Shown here in pieces: positions 53,937 through 64,000 of a DNA stretch of 64,000 bases. The DNA comes from Streptomyces sp. NBC_00490. Lineage in GTDB: Bacteria > Actinomycetota > Actinomycetes > Streptomycetales > Streptomycetaceae. The DNA is taken from contig NZ_CP107869.1 in the NCBI RefSeq assembly GCF_036013645.1, positions 7,502,001 to 7,566,000 of the forward strand, given 5' to 3'. Numbering within the stretch: position 1 is the stretch's first letter; every line of letters starts with the position of its first letter. The notes below the pieces were generated by a model. That model did not search any database. It saw nothing but the letters and a program-made list of their open reading frames with translations, and was not told where the DNA came from. A program made the position numbers and the translations under genes.

Positions 53937-55466
53937 TCAGATGTCGCGGAAGATCTCGATCTGCGCGCCGACCGAGTTGAGGCGCTCGGCGAGGTCCTCG
54001 TAACCGCGGTTGATGACGTACACGTTGCGCAGCACGGACGTGCCCTCCGCGGCCATCATCGCCAGCAGCACGACCACGGCGGGCCGCAGGGCCGGCGGGC
54101 ACATCATCTCGGCGGCGCGCCAGCGGGTCGGGCCCTCGACCAGGACGCGGTGCGGGTCCAGCAACTGGAGGCGGCCGCCGAGGCGGTTGAGGTCGGTGAG
54201 ATAGATCGCGCGGTTGTCGTAGACCCAGTCGTGGATCAGCGTCTTGCCCTGCGCGGAGGCCGCGATGGCCGCGAAGAACGGGACGTTGTCGATGTTCAGT
54301 CCCGGGAACGGCATCGGGTGGATCTTGTCGATCGGCGCCTCCAGCTTGGAGGGCCGGACGGTGAGGTCCACCAGGCGCGTACGGCCGTTGTCCGCGACGT
54401 ACTCGGGCGTACGGTCGTGGTCGAGGCCCATCTCCTCCAGGACCGCCAGCTCGATCTCCAGGAACTCGATCGGCACCCGGCGCACGGTCAGCTCCGACTC
54501 CGTCACGACCGCCGCGGCCAGCAGGCTCATCGCCTCGACCGGGTCCTCGGAGGGGGAGTAGTCCACGTCGACGTCGATGGTCGGCATGCCGTGCACGGTG
54601 AGCGTGGTGGTGCCGATGCCCTCGACCTTGACGCCGAGCGCCTCCAGGAAGAAGCACAGGTCCTGGACCATGTAGTTGGAGGACGCGTTGCGGATGACGG
54701 TGACGCCGTCGTGGCGGGCGGCGGCCAGCAGCGCGTTCTCGGTCACGGTGTCGCCGCGCTCGGTGAGCACGATGGGGCGGTCGGGGGAGATCGAGTGGTC
54801 CACCTGTGCGTGGTACAGGCCCTCGGTCGCGGCGATGTCGAGACCGAACCGGCGCAGCGCGATCATGTGCGGCTCGATGGTCCTCGTACCGAGGTCGCAG
54901 CCACCGGCGTACGGCAGCTTGAAGTTGTCCATGCGGTGCAGCAGCGGGCCGAGGAACATGATGATCGAGCGGGTGCGGCGGGCCGCGTCCGCGTCGATGG
55001 CGCCCATGTCCAGCTCGGCGGGCGGCACGATCTCCAGGTCGACGCCCTCGTTGATCCAGCGGGTGCGCACCCCGATGGAGTTGAGCACCTCCAGAAGGCG
55101 GTAGACCTCCTCGATGCGGGCGACGCGACGCAGCACCGTGCGCCCCTTGTTGAGCAGCGAGGCGCACAGCAGTGCCACGCACGCGTTCTTGCTCGTCTTG
55201 ACGTCGATGGCGCCGGAGAGCCGGCGGCCGCCGACGACCCGCAGATGCATCGGCCCCGCGTAGCCCAGGGAGACGATCTCGCTCTCCAGGGCCTCACCGA
55301 TCCGAGCGATCATCTCAAGGCTGATGTTCTGGTTGCCACGCTCGATGCGGTTCACAGCGCTCTGACTGGTACCGAGAGCTTCTGCCAGCTGCGACTGTGT
55401 CCAGCCCCGGTGTTGCCGGGCGTCACGGATGAGCTTGCCGATGCGTACGAGGTAATCGTCTGCCAT
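53937..55466 (-). CDS. MurA-type enolpyruvyl transferase with N-terminal XRE HTH
   Basis: 509 residues. Residues 7-63 form a Cro/C1 helix-turn-helix (ARQHRGWTQSQLAEALGTSQ SAVNRIERGN). From about 75 onward it is a UDP-GlcNAc 1-carboxyvinyltransferase: GGRRLSGAIDVKTSKNACVA, LGPLLHRMDNFKLPYAGGCD with Cys190 at the catalytic-loop place, and KLEAPIDKIHPMPFPGLNID. Streptomyces have an ordinary MurA and this second, HTH-fused type. The fusion suggests a regulator that senses or copies MurA substrates. Whether it is catalytic is not settled by sequence. Confidence 0.85.
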   Translation of the reverse strand: MADDYLVRIGKLIRDARQHRGWTQSQLAEALGTSQSAVNRIERGNQNISLEMIARIGEALESEIVSLGYAGPMHLRVVGGRRLSGAIDVKTSKNACVALLCASLLNKGRTVLRRVARIEEVYRLLEVLNSIGVRTRWINEGVDLEIVPPAELDMGAIDADAARRTRSIIMFLGPLLHRMDNFKLPYAGGCDLGTRTIEPHMIALRRFGLDIAATEGLYHAQVDHSISPDRPIVLTERGDTVTENALLAAARHDGVTVIRNASSNYMVQDLCFFLEALGVKVEGIGTTTLTVHGMPTIDVDVDYSPSEDPVEAMSLLAAAVVTESELTVRRVPIEFLEIELAVLEEMGLDHDRTPEYVADNGRTRLVDLTVRPSKLEAPIDKIHPMPFPGLNIDNVPFFAAIAASAQGKTLIHDWVYDNRAIYLTDLNRLGGRLQLLDPHRVLVEGPTRWRAAEMMCPPALRPAVVVLLAMMAAEGTSVLRNVYVINRGYEDLAERLNSVGAQIEIFRDI

Positions 55467-55539
55467 GGGGCGAGGCTATCTCAGATATGAGATGGCGCAT
55501 TCCGAGGGGGTCCGTCCGGGTGACGGATCTGATGGTGCG

Positions 55540-55740
55540 TCAATGCCGCCCGGCCTTGCGGGTGCGGCGCCATCCGAAAGGTCCGGGCAAATCAACCGAT
55601 GTCGTACGACGTCCCGTGCTGCTGTGGGTGTGCTTCGGGCCGTGGCTGCCGCCGCCGGTGGTGATGGACCAGGAGCGCCGGTTGATGTTGAGTCGTACGC
55701 CGGGAAGGATCCGGAAGCTCTTGCGGAACGTGAGGGGCAT
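55540..55740 (-). CDS. DUF4236 family protein
   Basis: 66 residues, MPLTFRKSFRILPGVRLNIN. The DUF4236 hallmark FRKSFRILPGVRLN is at the very N-terminus, then SWSITTGGGSHGPKH. Small basic protein of unknown function, found in many bacteria and phages. Confidence 0.75.
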   Translation of the reverse strand: MPLTFRKSFRILPGVRLNINRRSWSITTGGGSHGPKHTHSSTGRRTTSVDLPGPFGWRRTRKAGRH

Positions 55741-55776
55741 CTGTGTCTCCCGTCTGAATCGCGGAATACCCCTCGG

Positions 55777-56559
55777 TTACCCCGACTTGGCGAACTGATG
55801 GCCGAACTCGACGGGCTCTTCGAAGCTGACCGAGGTCACCGGTGCCGTGGTGACGGCGTACCGGTGCCGTGACACGAGACCGTCCTCGTCCCGCAACTCC
55901 AGCACTCCCGCGTCCGGGCACCGCCAGGTGAGCCGGGTGACGTGCTCCCCGGCGGGATGGGCGAGCAGGCTCCACCCCGTCCCGTCGGCGCGCAGCTCGA
56001 ACTCGGACGTCTCCATCACGCCGTACGCGAAGGGGGAGGTGTCCCAGTGGCCGAGCAGCGCTTCGTCCAGGCCGGTGCGGGGGTTCGCGGCGTCCCGTTC
56101 GGCGATCCGGAGGAGGAACGCGGTGTCGGCGCCGCCGATGTCGACGACGCGGGTGCCGTGCAGCAGCACCCCCAGGTCGTGCTCCGCGTCCCACGGGCAC
56201 GAGAACTCGATGCCGATGTAGGGGATGCGGTCACGCGCGACCTGGTGGACGTACACGGCGCTGACGCGCACGACGTCGTCGAGCGCGGAGGCGGCCGCCA
56301 GGTCCTGCGGCTCGAGCGTGCGGACGGCATGGGCGTGGACCGTGCGCCGGGCGGCGGTCAGCAGGGCGGGGAGGTGTTCGGCCGCCCAGGTCGCCGACGC
56401 GAGCTCGGCGTGGTCCAGGGGGTGGTCCTCGCGGCCCTCGGGGGCGTAATACAGGGGGACGGGCGCGGCTGTGGCGGCGGCCCAGGTGCCCGGCGGCAGG
56501 GTGATGGGTGCCGTCCAGGCGAATGCGTCCTCGTCCCAGAAGAAGTCGGGCCCGTTCAC
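55777..56559 (-). CDS. DUF6985-like protein
   Basis: 260 residues, MNGPDFFWDEDAFAWTAPIT. Contains HPLDHAELASATWAAEHLPA, a helical part and IPYIGIEFSCPWDAEHDLGV, typical of DUF6985. No catalytic motif known. It is divergent from the aconitase gene. Confidence 0.7.
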   Translation of the reverse strand: MNGPDFFWDEDAFAWTAPITLPPGTWAAATAAPVPLYYAPEGREDHPLDHAELASATWAAEHLPALLTAARRTVHAHAVRTLEPQDLAAASALDDVVRVSAVYVHQVARDRIPYIGIEFSCPWDAEHDLGVLLHGTRVVDIGGADTAFLLRIAERDAANPRTGLDEALLGHWDTSPFAYGVMETSEFELRADGTGWSLLAHPAGEHVTRLTWRCPDAGVLELRDEDGLVSRHRYAVTTAPVTSVSFEEPVEFGHQFAKSG

Positions 56560-56694
56560 GCGGCGCCCGCGGTCGTGAGGGTCCTGCCCGCGCCGAAGGC
56601 CGGGTTCGGCCGGATAATCACCCAGTGACCCTAGCCGTGGGGGACATCACAAACGGAGGCGGGGCATGACCATCCCGCGCCCGTGTACTAGAGT

Positions 56695-56712
56695 TATCTC
56701 GACATCGAGATA
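56695..56712. promoter_or_regulatory. Perfect inverted repeat upstream of aconitase
   Basis: TATCTCGA-CA-TCGAGATA, eight exact pairs with a two-base centre, about 145 bases before the aconitase start. Typical size and symmetry of a MarR- or PadR-type operator. The regulator is not in the window. Confidence 0.6.
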
Positions 56713-56767
56713 TCTGCCCAAGGCGCACCGCAGCCGCCCGCATCGCCGCTCCAGCGGTAAGGGTTAC

Positions 56768-59570
<2,803 letters not shown>

Positions 59571-59599
59571 GCGGACCGGCAGGCCGGCCGAAGGCCGTC

Positions 59600-59635
59600 G
59601 AGGGCCGCATCCCTGTCACCGGGGGTGCGGCCCTC
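59600..59635 (+). terminator. Terminator after aconitase gene
   Basis: GAGGGCCGCA and TGCGGCCCTC, ten pairs, with an inner CCC/GGG. It lies 30 bases after the aconitase stop. Confidence 0.75.
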
Positions 59636-59723
59636 CGCCGTACCCGCGCACGGACCTCCAGGTCATCACCGACCCACAGGCTGAACACAGGATTCCGCCA
59701 GCCCACGGGGACAGGATCGGGAC

Positions 59724-60445
<722 letters not shown>

Positions 60446-60449
<4 letters not shown>

Positions 60450-61942
60450 CCGCCCGCCGACGCCTGCGCTCCCTGCGCACCCGCCTGCTCGTCTTCATCG
60501 GCGTCACCCTGGCCGTCGTCTGCGCGGCGATGGCGCTGACCACGGTCCTCGTCCAACGCGCCTATCTGCTGGGCAACCTGGACGACCGCGTCGACAACGC
60601 CGCCCAGCGCAGCCTCGGCGGCGCCCGGCTCCGCCCCGAGCAGGAGAACAGCCTCGCCTTCCTCATGGAGAGCGGCCACCCGGCCGGCATGCTCGCCGCC
60701 CGCCTCGACGACGAAGGCGGCCTCCTCAGCGCCGAGGTGGTCGGCCAGGACGCCGTGCCGACGGCCCTGACCGACACCCAGCGCACCGCCCTCGACGGCA
60801 TCGCGACGGACGGCTCGACACACACCGCGACGGTGCCGGGCCTCGGGACCTACCGGATCACCGCGGCCGGCAGCGACGGAGTGCGGGTCCTCGTCGGCCT
60901 CCCCATGGACGACGTCCGGCAGCTGATCAACGGCCTGGTCGCCGTCGAAGCGGTCGTGGCGGCGGCGGGCCTCACCGTGGCGGGCTGCGTCTGCACCGTG
61001 GTGATCCGCCGTCAGCTGCGCCCCCTCGGCCGGGTCGCCGCCACCGCGGTCGAGGTCTCCCGCGCACCCCTGGACCGCGGCGAGGTCACCGCCCTCACCC
61101 GGGTCCCGGCCTCGGACACCGACCCCGGCAGCGAGGCGGGCCAGGTGGGCGCCGCGCTGAACCGGATGATCGACCACGTGGAGTCCTCGCTCTCGCAGCG
61201 CCGGCGCACCGAGGAACGCATGCGCCGCTTCCTCTCCGACGCCAGCCATGAGCTGCGTACGCCGCTCGCCTCCATCGCGGGCTACGCGGAACTGATGAAC
61301 CGCGGCACGGACCGGATCGAACCGGTACTGGCCTGGCGCCGGGTCTCCGCCGAGTCGGCGCGGATGACGGGCCTCGTCGAGGACCTGCTCCTGCTGGCCC
61401 GACTGGACGAGGGCCGCCCCCTGCAGTCGGACGAGGTCGACATGGCGGCCCTGGTCGCCGAAGCGGTCTGGGACGCGCGCGCCGCGGGCGACGACCACGA
61501 CTGGCAGCTGGAACTGCGCCTCGACGCACCTGCGCTGGTCATCGGCGACGGGGCCCGGCTCCATCAGGTGGTCGCCAATCTGCTGGGCAACGCGCGGGTG
61601 CACACGCCGGCGGGGACAACTGTCGTGGCCACGGTGGAGACACGGGACGCCACCTGCGTCGTACGCGTCCGTGACGACGGCCCCGGCATCCCGCCCGCCC
61701 TCCTGCCGACGGTGTTCGAACGCTTCACCCGCGCCGACGTCTCCCGCACCCGCGCCGGAGGCCTGGCGGGCGGATCCGGGCTGGGCCTCGCCATCGTCGC
61801 CGCGATCACCGGGGCCCACGGCGGGCACATCGGGGTGCGAAGCGAACCTGGCCGCACGGAATTCACCCTGGAACTACCGCTCGCCGACAGCGTGAGCGGC
61901 ACGTTGTGCGACGCCAACTCGCCAAGAGGCGTGAGTACTTGA
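60446..61942 (+). CDS. Sensor histidine kinase
   Basis: 498 residues. Membrane segments LLVFIGVTLAVVCAAMALTT (about 12-35) and VAVEAVVAAAGLTVAGCVCT, an extracytoplasmic sensing loop between them, HAMP, then H box SDASHELRTPLASIAGY, N box VVANLLGNARVHTPAG, G boxes DDGPGIPPALLPTVFERFTR and GSGLGLAIVAAITGAHGG. Works with the preceding regulator; the signal is unknown. Confidence 0.92.
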
Positions 61943-62068
61943 TCCGGGGGTGGGGCGATCCGGCCGGGAGCCCGTGTCGGCGCTGGTACCACCCCCCTGA
62001 CGGCCACCTCTCGCGCGCCACCCGTTTACAGCCGCCCCCGTTCGCGCTAACTTCCGCAACAGGCGGGG

Positions 62069-62082
62069 TGGGAGCGCTCCCA
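62069..62082 (+). promoter_or_regulatory. CebR box upstream of LPMO gene
   Basis: TGGGAGCGCTCCCA, a perfect 14-base palindrome that is the known binding site of CebR, the cellobiose-responsive repressor of cellulose use in Streptomyces. It lies about 100 bases before the LPMO start. Confidence 0.8.
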
Positions 62083-62181
62083 TATGGCGGACCGGAACCT
62101 GCCCCAGGGAATCCCCCCACCCCGCTCATCCGCACGCACGCATCCGCACGGCCCGTACCTCAAGGAACGGACTGGACTGTC

Positions 62182-63270
62182 ATGATCATGACACGATCAG
62201 CGGCGTCCCCAGGTCGCCGATTAACGCTCCCCACCCGCGCCAGAGCCCTCTTCCTCGTCCTGGTCTCCCTGCTCGCCACGATCCCGGCCATCACGCTGGT
62301 GATGTCGACCGGCGGTCCGGCTGAGGCCCACGGCACCCCGATGAAGCCCGCCAGCCGCACCTTCCTGTGCTGGCAGGACGGACTGACCGACACCGGCGAG
62401 ATCAAACCGGTCAACCCGGCCTGCAAGAACGCACAGGCGGTCAGCGGCACCACGCCGTTCTACAACTGGTTCTCCGTACTGCGCTCGGACGGCGCCGGAC
62501 GCACCCGCGGCTTCGTGCCGGACGGCGAACTGTGCAGCGGCGGCAACACCAACTTCACCGGCTTCAACGCCGCCCGCACCGACTGGCCGCTGACCCATCT
62601 CACCTCGGGCGCGACCGTCGACTTCTCCTACAACGCCTGGGCCGCGCACCCGGGTTGGTTCTACGTCTACGTCACCAAGGACGGCTTCGACGCGTCCCAG
62701 ACCCTCACCTGGGACGACATCGAGGACCGGCCCTTCCTCTCCGTCGACCACCCGCCGCTCAACGGCAGCCCGGGCACGGTCGAGGCCAACTACGCATGGT
62801 CCGGGCAGCTTCCGGCGAACAAGTCGGGCCGCCACATCATCTACATGGTCTGGCAGCGCTCGGACAGCGCGGAGACCTTCTACTCCTGCTCCGACGTCGT
62901 CTTCGACGGCGGCAACGGCGAGGTAACCGGCATCCACGAGCCGGGCAACCCGAGCGAGCCGGTGCCGGGCGCCTGCACCGCGACCCGCAGGACCACCGGC
63001 AGTTGGAGCGGCGGCTACCAGTCCGAGGTGACCGTCACCAACTCCGGCGACGTCCCGATGCTGGGCTGGATGGTCGACTGGACGCTGCCCGGCGGCCAGA
63101 AGGTGAACAGCCTCTGGAACGGCAACGCGACGTACACCGGCCAGGCGGTGATGGTTCACAACGCCAACTGGAACGGCTCCCTCGCTCCAGGCGCGAGCAC
63201 CACGTTCGGCTACGTCGTCGAAGGCGGCGGCGCCGACACGGCAACGACCCTCCCCTGCCGGGTGGGTTGA
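62182..63270 (+). CDS. Secreted lytic polysaccharide monooxygenase (AA10) with CBM2
   Basis: 362 residues. The signal peptide ends at AEA (about 49), making His50 (HGTPMKPASRTFLCW) the first residue of the mature protein and part of the copper histidine brace. The catalytic domain (50-245) has NWFSVLRSDGAG, HPGWFYVYVTKDGFD and RHIIYMVWQRSDSAETFYSC. After a short linker the last 100 residues are a CBM2 (CTATRRTTGSWSGGYQSEVT, three conserved Trp). The enzyme cuts crystalline cellulose or chitin. Start ATG chosen over the second ATG six bases downstream by the AAGGAACGGA site. Confidence 0.93.
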   Translation: MIMTRSAASPGRRLTLPTRARALFLVLVSLLATIPAITLVMSTGGPAEAHGTPMKPASRTFLCWQDGLTDTGEIKPVNPACKNAQAVSGTTPFYNWFSVLRSDGAGRTRGFVPDGELCSGGNTNFTGFNAARTDWPLTHLTSGATVDFSYNAWAAHPGWFYVYVTKDGFDASQTLTWDDIEDRPFLSVDHPPLNGSPGTVEANYAWSGQLPANKSGRHIIYMVWQRSDSAETFYSCSDVVFDGGNGEVTGIHEPGNPSEPVPGACTATRRTTGSWSGGYQSEVTVTNSGDVPMLGWMVDWTLPGGQKVNSLWNGNATYTGQAVMVHNANWNGSLAPGASTTFGYVVEGGGADTATTLPCRVG

Positions 63271-63425
63271 GCCGAAGCGGACCCGGCGGGCGTGGGCCGC
63301 CGGCCGCCGGGTCCGCGCACCGGCCCATTCCCTGGGGGGAATTGTCGGTCTCCGCGGCACAGCGCAGGATCTGGTCGAAGCGACCCGCGCGACCTGCGCG
63401 ACTGCCGGCAAGGAGACAGACGTAC

Positions 63426-63848
63426 ATGACCGAGATCGACCCCCAGGACCTGGCCCGCGCCTACATCGCCCAGTGGAACGTCCCGGACGCCGCCGAACGT
63501 CGCGCGGCCATCGAGCGGCTCTGGGCCGAGGACGGCACGCACATCCTTCAACCACCCGTGGAGATACGGGAGATCGCGGCGGGCCTCGGCTTCGACCGCA
63601 CCACCCTGGAGGCCCAGGGGTACGACGCCATCGAGACCCGGGTGACGCGCAGCTACGAGGAGTTCGTCGAGCAGAAGGGGTACACCTTCCGGTCCCGCGC
63701 CGACGCGGTACGCCTGCACGGTCTGGTCAAGTTCGGCTGGGAGGCGGTGTCCGCCGAGACCGGAGACGTGCTGGGAGGGGGCCTGGAGGTCCTCGTACTC
63801 GACGACGACGGCCGGATCAAGGCCGACTACATGTTCCCCGGAGCCTGA
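63426..63848 (+). CDS. NTF2-like (SnoaL/DUF4440-type) protein
   Basis: 140 residues, MTEIDPQDLARAYIAQWNVP with AAGGAGACAG ahead of ATG. Helix-rich N-terminus then a curved beta-sheet with WAEDGTHILQPPVEIREI and LVKFGWEAVSAETGDVLGGG, the shape of nuclear-transport-factor-2-like pockets. Enzyme or binding role unknown. Confidence 0.8.
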   Translation: MTEIDPQDLARAYIAQWNVPDAAERRAAIERLWAEDGTHILQPPVEIREIAAGLGFDRTTLEAQGYDAIETRVTRSYEEFVEQKGYTFRSRADAVRLHGLVKFGWEAVSAETGDVLGGGLEVLVLDDDGRIKADYMFPGA

Positions 63849-64000
63849 CCCGCAGCCGCAGTGAGCGCCTCCGCCGTCGCCGGGTCGGCCGGCAGGAACG
63901 CCTCCAGCTTCAGCTCCGCCAGCGTCACATCGACGGCGGTGGCGAAGGTGGTCACCGTCGTCATCAGGCTCAGCTCACCGTACGAGGACCGCAGACGCAA
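63827..64000 (-). CDS. C-terminal end of an MmyB-like HTH regulator (partial)
   Basis: The last 57 codons of a minus-strand gene that runs off the right edge: LRSSYGELSLMTTVTTFATA, VDVTLAELKLEAFLPADPAT. This is the C-terminal pattern of MmyB-like ligand-binding domains in Streptomyces XRE regulators. Its stop lies inside the NTF2-like gene, overlapping it by 22 bases (convergent). Confidence 0.65.
   Translation of the reverse strand: MRLRSSYGELSLMTTVTTFATAVDVTLAELKLEAFLPADPATAEALTAAAGQAPGNM

Noticed and set aside
55465..55872. Plus-strand 135-codon frame between murA-like and DUF6985 genes
   Set aside because: Overlaps the DUF4236 gene and the start region of the MurA-like gene; no site and no domain.

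Overview
The window is from a high-GC actinomycete, almost certainly a Streptomyces. GC content and codon use fit, and the right half holds typical Streptomyces genes: a 904-residue aconitase, a MurA paralogue with a fused HTH, DUF574, DUF5999 and DUF6299 proteins, a PaaX regulator and an AA10-CBM2 polysaccharide monooxygenase. It divides into two parts.

Positions 1 to about 34,470 are the right-hand 34 kb of an integrated temperate phage; its left end lies outside the window. From about 20,900 back to position 1, the minus strand is one tightly packed late operon: terminase, amidase endolysin, portal, small proteins, a 1631-residue virion protein, four further structural proteins (one NlpC/P60-tipped, one lysozyme-like-tipped), scaffold, N4-gp56-type capsid, a beta-helix spike and a connector-like protein. 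I see no tail-tube or tape-measure gene, which suggests a short-tailed phage. From about 22,700 to 31,200 the plus strand carries the early region: many small orphan proteins, an AAA+ ATPase, a tRNA and a tRNA relic, and a ParB-like protein. A small HTH regulator and a large serine integrase finish the phage at 34,470. The integrase reading frame runs straight into the 3' part of a host F420-dependent (LLM-class) oxidoreductase gene, so that gene is the attachment site and is split.

The most unusual part of the phage is its non-coding DNA. (1) Early genes are preceded by a repeated leader: a GCTCT/AGAGC hairpin, a GC-rich hairpin whose loop is always GTGCCA although the stem sequences differ, and a third inverted repeat that puts the GGAGAGG ribosome-binding site in its loop and the start codon at or in its 3' arm. 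(2) The gap between scaffold and virion genes holds two hairpins resembling type I-E CRISPR repeats, with no cas genes, followed by a terminator. (3) Two late transcription units share a double TGCTAGCA palindrome at identical spacing. (4) The 1.8 kb gap between early and late genes has a tandem array of GTGC...GCAC hairpins.

Positions 34,470 to 64,000 are chromosome. In order: a DUF574 methyltransferase; the Hen1-Pnkp RNA-repair pair; an SPFH protein with an NAD-kinase-like protein; arginine deiminase and ornithine carbamoyltransferase with an ARG-box-like site; an RsbW-like ATPase; a CoA-thioester aromatic degradation cluster (enoyl-CoA hydratase, fused monooxygenase/reductase, CoA ligase, acyl-CoA dehydrogenase, RidA, PaaX regulator) best read as 2-aminobenzoate (anthranilate) catabolism; MurA-HTH; aconitase with an iron-box-like site; a two-component system; a CebR-box-preceded LPMO; an NTF2-like protein; and the end of an MmyB-like regulator gene. 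Two copies of one operator/promoter motif, with identical spacing, precede the two plus-strand units of the aromatic cluster and are the likely PaaX target. A decayed adenylylsulfate kinase gene lies inside this cluster.
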